This document shows, piece after piece, positions 1-8,421 of a DNA stretch of 14,434 bases. The notes below the pieces were generated by a model. That model was not told the origin of the DNA, ran no database searches, and saw nothing but the letters and a program-made list of their open reading frames with translations. Positions within the stretch are counted from its first letter, which is position 1. Every line of letters begins with the position of its first letter. The stretch spans positions 1 to 14,434 of the forward strand of contig NKYR01000248.1 in NCBI GenBank assembly GCA_003184365.1, in the 5' to 3' direction. Source of the stretch: Evernia prunastri. Its lineage: Eukaryota > Ascomycota > Lecanoromycetes > Lecanorales > Parmeliaceae. The position numbers were made by a program, and so were the translations under genes.

Positions 1-98
1 TAACCCTAACCCTAACCCTAACCCTAACCCTAACCCTAACCCTAACCCTAACCCTAACCCTAACCCTAACCCTAACCCTAACCCTAACCCTAACCCTA
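1..98. repeat. Telomere repeat array (TAACCC)n
   Basis: Sixteen perfect TAACCC units followed by a final TA, ending where the sequence changes to GTGAAG. Read outward on the minus strand this is TTAGGG, the telomere repeat of most filamentous fungi. The C-rich strand reading 5' to 3' from base 1 means that the window starts at the physical left end of a chromosome. No degenerate units are seen inside the array. Confidence 0.98.
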
Positions 99-1227
99 GT
101 GAAGAATGCCAGGAGCTGAGGACTGCGAAGCCACAAGTCCACCAGAGAAGTGTTCGTAGGTGTGCAGGAAGTGGTTCGCTGAGGTGGTTGAGCAACACTT
201 TCAGAAATGAGCCCCACGCGATATTGTTTTTGGCTAAATGCGTCCGGGGACCCGAAGCCGACCTTGTCAATCCGGAAAGGTTGAGGGTAATGGAAACCCC
301 CCACGCCCAACTAGGTGTTGCCACGGTGTCAAGATTGAGAGTAGCCCTCGATCCCCAGATGACACGTTGAGTAGTATTTTCTCCAAGTCGTTTCGTTCCT
401 AGGACCGAGCAAGCTTTCTTTCTCGTCCAGGGTAAAACTAGTAAAGGTGCTGTGGGTGGTACTCAGAATAACCCCCGCCGTGGGGACGCCAAGTTAGCCC
501 ATACGACAAGGGGAACACTCGAGTATACTGATAATCCAGTCATTATAGGAGGGATAGTCGCGCTTCTGCTTTCTTTGCAACGAAAACATCGGGTGTAATG
601 GGGGTGTACGTTCATTGGACGGAGGTAGTCAACGAGGCTCTACCGCTCCCCACATGACTCGTCCCATGTCGATGGCCTTCGGTAACAAGGATCTGCCACC
701 TCACCTTCGCGCAGCAAGCCTTCTAGTATTTATATGAGATAACGCTACAATTGAACTTGACCACCAATAGCACAGGAACATGATAAGAGTGAAACAAAGC
801 AACACTTCGCACCTCAGACTTCGCTTTCCCTTTCCTTTCCGTCCACCTCCCAGGCTACGCCGTAACTCACAATGATGTGCGAAGGGTCAACCAAGCCTTT
901 CAGACTGCAAATAGCATGACCTACAGCGGGGGACATGCGCCTATCTAAACTAGGTACAATCACAGCTCAAAGTACAAGCACACTTCAAAGTAGAATCATT
1001 AAACCAAACCCTAATAACAGTGCTCAAACAAAGGGGCTCTCCTAAGTGCAGCCTGTTACGCCCATGTCTCCAAATCCTCAATGTCTATTCAGAACACAAG
1101 GAAGCTAATGGCTGATAAGAATATCTGTATTAATAGCTAATCTACTGATGCTTTTACAGGAAGGGCCGCTGCTGTCCAGCTCTTACCTGGAAAACATGTG
1201 GAGACATTCAGCGTGGTGTTTGCTAGA
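99..1227. other. Subtelomeric spacer without a recognised gene
   Basis: This 1.1 kb between the telomere array and the 3' end of the NACHT-TPR pseudogene has only short chance open frames (longest about 60 codons, from 188), none with a recognisable domain. I see no tandem subtelomeric repeat and no telomere-linked helicase. The only small features are a pyrimidine-rich stretch near 823-851 and a single telomere-like unit near 1006-1017, both probably chance. It is not conspicuously AT-rich by eye. Confidence 0.6.
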
Positions 1228-1736
1228 CTAATCCTGATGCTCCACTACATCAGATCTGTTCCCACCACCACGACCAATAAAGCCCCAGTCCACGGGTATT
1301 TGCTGCATGGTAGAAATGGCTTGTTTTCCTACGGCGCTGGCGGAAGACGGGCCCAATGATGCATCCATATTACCCTTCCGATGACCGAAGTGCAACACTG
1401 GAATGGCTGGATCGGGTGACCTTACCTTGACGTTGTGCCCCATCCTGTAGGGGAGTTTCGCCTGAGGAGCGCCTGCAATCACCGCCATAGCGGCCCCGCT
1501 ATCGCCAACGGAGTGATACATTGACGACAAGAAGGTGGCAATGTCGACTGTGGAGGGGTGCGACGCCCCATACACCCGTTGGACATTGTAGAGCAAATCT
1601 TCGCCCAATTCGATCGCAGTGTCCACATGGCCATGAAAGAAGCGCACTTCGATGAGACGCCGGCCCAGCTGTACACAACATCCTGGCCAAGTGCCGTTAG
1701 ATCCTTCCGAGACAGCCAGAGCTGAGTCAAAATCCA
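1228..1736 (-). pseudogene. 3' end of the NACHT-TPR pseudogene
   Basis: Two overlapping frames carry the protein. Just after intron 2 the reading WILTQLWLSRKDLTALGQD continues the upstream exon. From about 1676 the family-like sequence is in another frame (LGRRLIEVRFFHGHVDTAI, then LYNVQRVYGASHPSTVDIA), a clear TPR-like unit. The switch at 1667-1690 is either a small indel or the effect of the alternative acceptor at 1669. After AAMAVIAGAPQ the translation no longer looks like a TPR protein. A GTAAGG at 1420-1425 could be another donor, so the true carboxyl end is unresolved. The open frame stops at TAG 1228-1230, about 1.1 kb from the telomere repeats. Confidence 0.55.
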
Positions 1737-1796
1737 CTTGTACAGGTTGGGTTAGTACATCATGACATCGTCAGTACAGCTAGAGTGGAGGCTCAC
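1737..1796 (-). other. Intron 2 of the NACHT-TPR pseudogene (60 nt, non-YAG acceptor)
   Basis: The minus strand has donor GTGAGC right after the codons for NYEDLE, a perfect TACTAAC branch box (1751-1757 on the plus strand) and ends ACAAG 14 nt later. Removing 60 nt joins DLE to WILTQLWLSR in phase 0, which fits the expected course of the protein. The acceptor AAG is not the usual YAG. An alternative acceptor, TACAG ending at 1669, gives a 128-nt intron and joins directly to LGRRLIEVRFFHG, avoiding the apparent downstream frameshift but losing the LTQLW segment. The donor and branch point are strong; the acceptor is unsure. Confidence 0.65.
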
Positions 1797-3047
1797 CTCC
1801 AAGTCCTCGTAGTTCTGCTGCATACCTAGCACTGAGGCTATCTGGGAGATCAGTCCAATGTCCACCTTGCTAATGTCGATAGACTGCGAGCGGCAACGAT
1901 TGAAGGCTTCTTGCAGTATTGTTTTTCTCAAATCGAGCATCTCGCTTCGAAGACCCTGGTCCGGAGTTGGGGTCACGTCCACACAAGCTAGCATCAGCGC
2001 CAACCGTAGCCCGGTCTCCATATTCGAACTGCTGGCAAAGGCCTCGGTGAACCGAATGAACTCAAAGCCAGGGGACGAGAGATCCAAAGCCTCTGCTAAC
2101 TGGCCTTCCTTTACAAGCGTAGTCACTTTCTTCTCCAGTGCGATACAAGCAAGACGAGGAATGTCACTTTGCAGCCTCTCCAAGCTCAGCTCCTCGAGTA
2201 AGACCAAGAGAAAGCCCCGGGCTGTCTGAATGTATTGCGTGAACGCGGAGCCATAATGTGTCATGAAACGGTCGAACAAGGTCTGTTCAAGCAGAGCGCA
2301 CCTGTCAGGGGATTTATGCTCCAGGAGAAAGCTTCGGAGTCTCGAACCGCAAGCGAGTATGGTTCCGAGTTCCGCACTTGTCCGGCTCAATCTCCTGTAA
2401 GCTTCCCAGAGTGTTGACTCCATCAAGATCTTTCCATGAACTTCGGCAAAATCCATGGTCGTTCCCGTCAAGTGCGACTCGAAAGCCGTAGAAAACACTA
2501 AGTTCGGATTCCCAGCATTGTCGTTGACCTCCTCCCGGAGAACGACTTCTTCGGTTAGCCTTTGCACAGTAACAAGACCTTCCTCCACAAAGCCGTTGGC
2601 TTTAAAGAAACCAGTTAAAAGGACGGTAGCGTTGTAAAGATAGCTCGCCTGGATGGCAGATCCTATCAACACTTCGATTGCATTTTGCAGTTCTTGTACC
2701 GCCACGAGTCTTGAGGATGGACAATCTTGCTTCATGAGCATAGTAATCCAGATACCCAGGCTTGACAGTGACGCCGGGTGGGAAAGACCCCTAGAGGTCC
2801 TCTCCTTTTGGTGGTCCTTCTCTTGCAAACGCACTGCTCTTGCCAGAGTCTGCTTACTCAACTTATCATTCACGCTTGCGCGATAAGCATCGAGCAAGTG
2901 ACTCTCAGCGACGTCTACCGTTGCTTTTGTAGAGTCAGAAGTGTCAGACGCGTCGTCTTGTCCGTCAACGAGCCATTCGTAGAGCGCAATGGCCTCCGGG
3001 CTGATGGGATGCCGACTGTGCCAGCTTTCGGCAAGCAACAGGACCGC
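1797..3047 (-). pseudogene. Second helical repeat segment of the NACHT-TPR pseudogene
   Basis: This is the continuation of the repeat region in the frame set after the 28-bp duplication. It is helix-rich (EAVLLLAESWHSRHPISPEA, LLDAYRASVNDKLSKQTLAR, TLWEAYRRLSRTSAELGTIL, FTQYIQTARGFLLVLLEEL) and ends ASVLGMQQNYEDLE at a consensus splice donor. No catalytic motif is seen. An open frame begins upstream at 3122 with its own ATG, but that start lies in the shifted reading of the duplication, so I do not treat it as a separate gene. There is no stop in the 1.25 kb, so the only lesion is at its 5' border. Confidence 0.7.
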
Positions 3048-3103
3048 TTCCATAGTAGTTGGATCCCGCTCTCCGTTCCATAGTAGTTGGATCCCGCTCT
3101 CCG
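3048..3103 (-). repeat. Exact 28-bp tandem duplication causing a frameshift
   Basis: Two identical adjacent 28-bp copies, 3048-3075 and 3076-3103, each starting TTCCATAGTAG on the plus strand and encoding GERDPTTME on the minus strand. Because 28 is not a multiple of 3, the second copy shifts the frame. With a single copy, FGERDPTTM is followed directly by EAVLLLAES and the open frame continues to the next intron. The copies have no mismatch, so the event is recent or the array is an assembly artefact. Confidence 0.92.
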
Positions 3104-5124
3104 AACATAGCGCGACACGCACCTTGGTAGTCTTGTGTTATCTTATGGAGTGTATCAGTGTCCACGGGATCTTTCTCTTTGAGTAAGGTCGAGTAACCCG
3201 CATAAAGTTCCTTGGAAGTATGGGAGTCGAAGCCATAGTCAAGGCCTTTCGTAAGTAGGATATGCCATAGATTACCATACGCTTCCAGGGCTTGGCTCCA
3301 CGACTTGTCGTGGTAGCAGAGGTCTATTAGCTTCCTCAGCGCCGGCAGCGCATGCGTTCTGTGGGAATCTGACTTCTCGGGCATGGTAGCAATGCTGAAG
3401 TACTGTTGTCTTGCCTCCTGGAAGCGTTGCTCCTGCGTGTAGAGTGATGCCAGGGCGTATCGGTGCTCGATTGCGGTGAAGTGTTCTTCCCCATACTTTC
3501 CTACGCAGTCGTCGAGCTGTTCTTGACGGAGGACAATCATCCGATTCACGTCGAGGATTTGCGGAGCCATGTCTTGAAGACCAGAACGGTTCATCTCCAT
3601 GGCCACCCCTTCTAGAAGCACCGTGATCGTGTCCGTCACGAATCTCGTAGCTTGCTGTTGGCTCCAAAGCCCCAGGAGCATGGTTTGAGCTTCTGACGTT
3701 CGACCATGCTCGCGCAAAATTCTAGCATAGAGTAAGCCAACTTCGAGTAACTTCTCGTGATCCTCCGCAACGTTCTGGCGGTGACAGGCCTCAGCGATCC
3801 CGTGCCAAAGACTGGCATAGACGAGCTCGGCATTGAAAGGGTCCTCAAGAGATCTGTATGCCTCTGCCTTGGCAATTGAGGCCTTGATGCGACGAGCATC
3901 TGTCACATGGAATGTCTGTACTATGTCATCGAAGATTGAATCGCTGTAGTGTTCATTGCCCTCGGTCGACTGACTGGATTGCTGCAAGACGGCGACCAAA
4001 CTCTCGGCTGTGAGCTTTGCTTGGGCGGAATCTCGACCATAGCGATCAATGGTGAGTCGATGTATGGTTTGGTAGGCTGCTGTACATAGACAGTAATCCT
4101 GTGTATCGGCGTAGTGAGTTGCCAGTAAGTAATTAAATTCGATGGCCCGGTCACTGCTTGGGCCAAGTTGAGTGCTGTACATGCTGATCATATATCGTAG
4201 CACGTTGGTTTTTTGAGACGGAAGATCCAGAGTACTGCTTTCGTCGGCAAGGTCTATGACATCCAGAAGCTTAGACATACACGTAGCGGTGAATGGATGA
4301 AACTCAGACAAGGCTTGTGGAGCGAGTTCAGACGCAGCAGCGAAGTTGATCGTGGCTTCCGTGTAATGCTTGACGCACCTCAACGCCTCGGCCAAGGACG
4401 CGAGTGTTTGTAGGGTGGCCTCGTGATCTCCGAGAATCTCTCTTCGGACCCAGGCTGTAATGTTGAGAGCCTCAAGCGACTCCCAGGTGAGCTTGCGTGT
4501 CCAGAAAGAGGCCTCAAGGATAGCCGCATTGAGGGTGTCTGGGAAGACGGCTCTACAGTCGCTGTCTGGGTTGAAGGCTGTGGTGTCAGGATACATGCTT
4601 GATGCGATGATGTGAGTTGTCCAATACCGGAGAGCGTATGTTAGAAGCGGATGACCGTGGCATAGATCCTCTATGACCGCCGAAGGAGTAGGGGTTAAAG
4701 TCAACTCGGAATGCTGGGTTAGGACCAGCTTGAGATAGAGCAGTAAGCGATTTGCCATATCCGCATGCACTTTCGAGCTGAGCGACCGAGTGTCGAGGTG
4801 TAATGCGTGGGCAAGGGCCTGTTTAAGAAGCACATGGCGGAAAAGCACCAGTCCTTCACGAACAACGAGTAAGGATCCACAGGCTTGCTCTATCGCTCGC
4901 GTGAAATCAGGGACCTGGGGACTGAGCGTCCTGTTGGGCAGATCAATTCGTGAGATCATTTCCATCTCTGCAAGGCGAAGCGGGCGCATGGCGATTATGG
5001 AGTTGAATACAAGAAGTCGGGTTAGATGATCGGAGATATTAACCTTCGATACCAGCAAGGCGACTGTGGCATCGAGTGAGGTAGGCAACGTCTTCCAAGT
5101 CTGCAGTGAATAGTCTTGAGCTGC
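3104..5124 (-). pseudogene. Winged-helix-like and TPR segment of the NACHT-TPR pseudogene
   Basis: This stretch is in the same frame as the NTPase segment. It starts with a winged-helix-like region (NISDHLTRLLVFNSIIAMRPL, then DFTRAIEQACGSLLVVREG), followed by a long run of paired amphipathic helices of TPR type. Typical units are KHYTEATINFAAASELAP, RAIEFNYLLATHYADTQDY, LYARILREHGRTSEAQTML and HRYALASLYTQEQRFQEAR. Such repeats normally act as sensor or protein-binding surfaces in fungal STAND proteins. The segment ends where the protein reaches FGERDPTTM, which is encoded twice because of the 28-bp duplication; after it this frame runs into nonsense and stops at 2965. Confidence 0.7.
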
Positions 5125-5127
5125 TCA
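5125..5127 (-). other. In-frame TGA between the NTPase and the TPR region
   Basis: The minus strand reads AAA GAC TGA GCA GCT. The frame before and after the stop is the same, and the downstream frame stays open for more than 2 kb as a continuation of the same protein (WKTLPTSLDATVALLVSKV). The spacing from ANGNFFW to the next conserved region fits the family with one codon replaced. A substitution such as CGA, AGA or TGG to TGA is the simplest cause; a base-calling error is possible. No intron of normal fungal length removes it in frame. Confidence 0.75.
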
Positions 5128-6362
5128 GTCTTTCTGAGTAAGCAGACTCCAGAAAAAGTTCCCGTTCGCTTCGTGATCGACCTTGCGTGCAATCTCAACG
5201 CTTGGCGTTCCCGGATGATTGGGGACCAGGTCACTCATCACTCGACGTATATCCTTGTGCAGGTCTTTCGCCTCGATGGTCTTCCGGCGCAAGGTTGTTG
5301 ATGAGAACGCAAAGGGGCGAGACAGTACCAAAAACCTGACCAGTCGATTACCGGCAATGACATCGAGAAGGTTCTGGAATAGAGCCACAGCAGCAGCTTC
5401 GCCACCGTCAAGCTCGCTCAAACCATCGATTACCACCATCGTCGGCCTTACGGTATCAGCAACAGCAACGTGCAAACACTCCCATAGACCGTTCTCGACT
5501 TCAGTGGGAACACCGCCTGCCGTCACAGTGCTCATGAGTTTGACAAGCTTTCCATACATCTTTTCGGACGCGTGCTGTCGCTCAAGGATCTGCCGTAGTA
5601 GCGCCTTGATCACACAAGCTGTGCTGATCTCGGAAGGAAGCAGCGGATGGATCGCATAGGAAACCGCCGTATACTCTTGGCCGTCCAAGGAGCTCTGTAA
5701 GCTTTCCAAAATCCATCCACAAAGTACACTCTTGCCGCAGCCGATGCGTCCATCAACCCAGAAAGCGGTGTCTGAGCTGCGCAAGAAGTCCAGAAACGGC
5801 TCGGAGAACCACTCACAGGTAAACTCGTGTCGCGAGGCTTGTTCCAAAACCAAAGCTTCGTACGCGGTGCGAGCCACCTCGTCCTGTGTTTGAAGCAGTT
5901 GCTGAATCTGCGCATACTGTAAATCCGGCTTCGGAGCGTCAGACGGAACGTGTGAGGTCCACAACTCATTGAAGACCTGGCCTGCCTGAGCATTGAACGC
6001 TTCCAATGATTTATCAAGACTGCGACGGGAGCTCGAACGGCCAGCTGCGGTCCCAAAATCTGTGGTAGGATCCTGAAAGTAAGAGGGCATGCCATTGATC
6101 AGACCTAGAGTACAGTCCAGAATATTGGCCAAGTACTGCTCAAACTTGCTGCTCATGGAAGATGGTGAACGGTCGGCGAGAAACGAAAGAGCGTTAGATA
6201 CTCCAGCGAGCATGCCGAGAGCAGGGACCAGAGATGTCGCCTGGATGCGACTCGGTTGTAAGAGCGCATAGCATTGACCATATATCATTGTTGCTGTAAG
6301 CTGAGCGTTGCTCATACCCAAGCCGTACCGATCAGTGAAGTTTGACACTTTCGATGCGAAGT
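5128..6362 (-). pseudogene. NACHT/P-loop NTPase segment
   Basis: This exon part carries the nucleotide-binding core. After an N-terminal helical stretch (SNAQLTATMIYGQCYALLQP), the P-loop GRIGCGKS lies about 200 residues after the ATG at 6348, with Gly-Lys-Ser intact. The Walker B-like strand MVVIDGLSELDGG lies near residue 304, and a LVLSRPF strand in the position of a sensor follows. The motif ANGNFFW, conserved near the end of fungal NACHT modules, is close to the 3' end. The frame then meets TGA at 5125-5127, so translation would yield the NTPase without the repeat domain. Key catalytic residues look intact, so the damage is recent or the truncated product is still made; sequence alone cannot decide. 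Confidence 0.8.
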
Positions 6363-6414
6363 CTAAACAAATTAGCAGCTGATCACAAGAGCTCCAGCGA
6401 CTTGATGGACATAC
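6363..6414 (-). other. Intron 1 of the NACHT-TPR pseudogene (52 nt)
   Basis: On the minus strand this begins GTATGT, has CTAAT near its 3' end as a branch site and ends TTTAG. The length, 52 nt, is typical of filamentous ascomycetes. Removing it joins two different reading frames without a shift (phase 1, A|AC giving Asn) and produces the continuous helical sequence ALENFASKVSNFTDRYGLG. Unspliced, the upstream frame stops at 6383. Motifs, length and frame all agree, so this is well supported. Confidence 0.8.
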
Positions 6415-6724
6415 TCTCCAAAGCGCGAATCCACCTATCCCAGTTCGAGCCTTTCTGAGGCATATGATGGAGTCGCTCTGCAGCCATCATGCGGAGCAAA
6501 TCTTTTATAGTTCCCGGCACCGCTGCAGAATCTTGCGGAAAGTAGCCAGCGCCTTTATCTAGTGACAGTCCATGGAGATTCTTGGGACCACGAGGACCGT
6601 CATTGAGGCCCAACTGAACATGGCAGCCACGGCTCTCATTACCGCCCGATGGAAAGCCAGGTGCACGAAATTCGCCACGAGCCGCGACAAGGCTACGATT
6701 CCGGTGAATTCGATATGCTCTGCA
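6415..6724 (-). pseudogene. First visible exon of the NACHT-TPR pseudogene
   Basis: The frame is open from the stop at 6725-6727 down to the splice donor after 6415. The part that looks like protein of this family is the last 45 or so residues, including DLLRMMAAERLHHMP and NWDRWIRALE. It splices in phase 1 into NFASKVSNFTDRYGLG of the next exon. Upstream of about 6530 the translation (for example RGPKNLHG) is not convincing and has no ATG, so the exon may start at an acceptor within it or at the ATGs at 6490/6487. This exon shows that the ATG at 6348 is an internal methionine and not the start of the gene. Confidence 0.55.
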
Positions 6725-8421
6725 TCATGAGCTCAAACGTGCAAATCGTTCAACAGCTGTGATCCATTTCGGTTAGTCATAGTAAGGGTGGACCCAACTC
6801 TCTCTAAGTCATGACCAAAGAGGCACAGATCGCTCGATGATCATCGTCGATGACGGACCATCCGTGCATTCCGTTGTGTACTTCGAAATATAAGGACAAT
6901 GGGAATGTACGGATGCCGCCATTGATGATAACCATCGAGCCATCTGCGCCTCTTTGATCATGACTGACATGCACGGCGGGGTAAATAGCAATAGATTTGA
7001 TTTGCTTTTCTTTTCTTTACGACCTAAGACGTGTAAATTACAGTATGCTTGCCCTCGATACCATTTGTCTGATGGATACGGTTCCAAGTGAAGGCTTATG
7101 TTGTACGAAAGTCGGAAGCGCCCCCGCACTTTCATATGCCAAGTCTTTCGGCGGAGTCGGCAGAGATGGCAATTTTGCTAGCGGTGCTGGGGCGATGGAC
7201 AAGAGTTCTCCGTATGAATAGCGATCGGGCGATTCCGTCTGCCGCAATTGGTTTTTCTTGTATGACATGCACCATACGGGGATGGGTCTCATGATGCAGT
7301 ACAGTCAGTATTTTAGCAGATCAGATTTGCATGAGCTAATCGTGGCAAACAATCGCAAAACATTATGGCAAAATGTTACCCGCATACCGGTTCGATTGCC
7401 GTTGACAATCGTGATGCTCTGACGTCGCATTTTCACACCCGTCCCCGCGGGAGAGTTCCAGCGGCATGCAATTGTCGAGAAAGGCATGTCAGCTTTACCG
7501 CAGCAGCCCCCTTTTTACCATCCTTCTACTGCAGTACCACCGGGATAGGAGAAACGGAGAAGTTTGCAAAAGCGGAGTTGATCGGGCAGATACGTATCGC
7601 TCCTCGGTAGCGAATGAAAAGTTGATCGACGTGTGCATTGCATTTATTGCATCGCATCTTGCATCAACCATCAAACCTTAAACCTTTCTGTGACTTCTTT
7701 TCAGATCCACGGAATCGACCTTCACCGTGTAGTGCGCCTGCCGAGCTTGCGAGCGCAGTATTAGATACCTAGTCTAACCCAACGGATTGAATTGCGCAAA
7801 AGGTACGAATAGAATGTCGTATTGCACTTGTCAATTACTGAGATCCTGAATCGTGGGACAGATTCGCATCGATTCCTTGTGGCTATCAAGACCAAAGTCT
7901 CCCACCGTTACTACCCAAATATCTTCCTGCTCCATTTCTGCTACGGAAGTCGAGAAATGACGATGGATCGATCGCCATATACATCATTCTGCAGCCGTCG
8001 ACCGAGCCGTCTATCCATCTGACGATTTCGGCTATAGATTACTTTTTTCCTGCAGGGAAGTGAGTCAAGATTAAAGCCTCAGCGAGCGGCATTCATTGGA
8101 TCGTTGCCCCACATTTGGCCCTGCCTAGCGTGGTCCGGCCAAACGAAGGGAAAGCGATACCGAAAGTACCCTCAATAGCGGGTGTGATAAGTATGGATGG
8201 GTAGATCCGCGAGCGAACACGCAACATTAGTTTTACGAATGATTATCGAATCAGAATATGTTCCCGTGTAGTCCGGGAAGAACAATTGAAACCGACTTTT
8301 CAGCTGGTAAAGATAAAGCCTCCTTGACCAGCCAGCTGAGTATCGCTACAAGGCTTCGCGAGGGCTCTGTGTCATTAGCAATCATCGAACGATAGAAAGT
8401 GGGCTATCCGCGCTTCATCAA
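6725..8421. other. Intergenic region between divergent genes
   Basis: This 1.7 kb separates the 5' ends of the minus-strand NACHT-TPR pseudogene and the plus-strand condensation-domain gene. Open frames here are under 110 codons and carry no recognisable domain; the longest lies over the palindrome at 6807-6965 and is explained by it. A run of GCAT words at 7634-7666 looks like weak simple sequence. Upstream of the condensation gene there is an AGATAA (GATA-type) motif at 8310-8315 between the arms of a short inverted repeat GCTGGT/ACCAGC (8303-8332). These could be promoter elements, but such short matches occur by chance. Confidence 0.5.
6807..6965. repeat. 159-bp imperfect palindrome
   Basis: The left arm, starting AGTCATGACCAAAGAGGCAC at 6807, is the near reverse complement of the right arm, which ends GCGCCTCTTTGATCATGACT at 6965. 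Pairing continues inward to about 6877/6895 (CATCCGTGCATTCC at 6859-6872 against GGAATGTACGGATG at 6902-6915), leaving a loop of about 17 nt. Over about 70 aligned positions I count roughly nine substitutions, nearly all transitions, plus two small gaps. It could be a foldback/MITE-like element or the template of a hairpin RNA. I see no clear target-site duplication. The arms are certain; what it is remains open. Confidence 0.85.

Larger units (their letters stand above)
1228..6724 (-). pseudogene. NACHT/STAND NTPase with TPR-like repeats, broken
   Basis: Seen: four long minus-strand open stretches encode, in order, a short N-terminal helical segment, a P-loop NTPase (Walker A GRIGCGKS at 5728-5751, Walker B-like MVVIDGLSEL in 5401-5439, then FLVLSRPF), a linker ending in ANGNFFW, a winged-helix-like region (LVFNSIIAMRPLRLAEMEMI) and a long series of helical TPR-like repeats. 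The order matches the fungal NACHT-TPR family of NLR-like STAND proteins, often large cytosolic proteins linked to non-self recognition or cell death. That role is inferred from the family, not shown here. Breaks: in-frame TGA at 5125-5127, a 28-bp tandem duplication at 3048-3103 that shifts the frame, and a probable small frameshift at 1667-1690. The 5' end is unresolved: the frame is open back to 6724, the first in-frame ATG is at 6490, and an upstream exon may be missing. The 3' end (TAG at 1228-1230) is also uncertain. Confidence 0.8.

Noticed and set aside
188..370. 60-codon open frame next to the telomere
   Set aside because: Short, no ATG at its open-frame start, no domain and no splice context.
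1006..1017. AACCCTAATAAC, a telomere-like interstitial unit
   Set aside because: A single unit, expected by chance.
1420..1425. GTAAGG, a possible third donor in the NACHT-TPR gene
   Set aside because: No convincing branch site or acceptor follows and the frame is open across it; kept only as a caveat on the 3' end.
1858..2229. Plus-strand open frame of 123 codons, with others at 2235-3083
   Set aside because: Antisense to the continuous minus-strand repeat region, serine- and arginine-rich in the way of complementary-strand shadows, with no domain.
5121..5147. A 27-nt GT...AG stretch that would remove the TGA at 5125 in frame
   Set aside because: Far shorter than known filamentous fungal introns, with a poor donor (GTCTGC) and no room for a branch point.
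6503..6509. TATAAAA on the minus strand upstream of the ATG at 6490
   Set aside because: Only about 13 bases from the ATG, too close for a TATA box with a transcription start between, and inside sequence that looks coding.
6809..7135. Minus-strand open frame of 108 codons
   Set aside because: Much of it lies within the palindrome, and the translation has no domain or family look.
7634..7666. Cluster of GCAT words
   Set aside because: Irregular spacing and only five occurrences; weak simple sequence, not a tandem repeat or CRISPR-like array.
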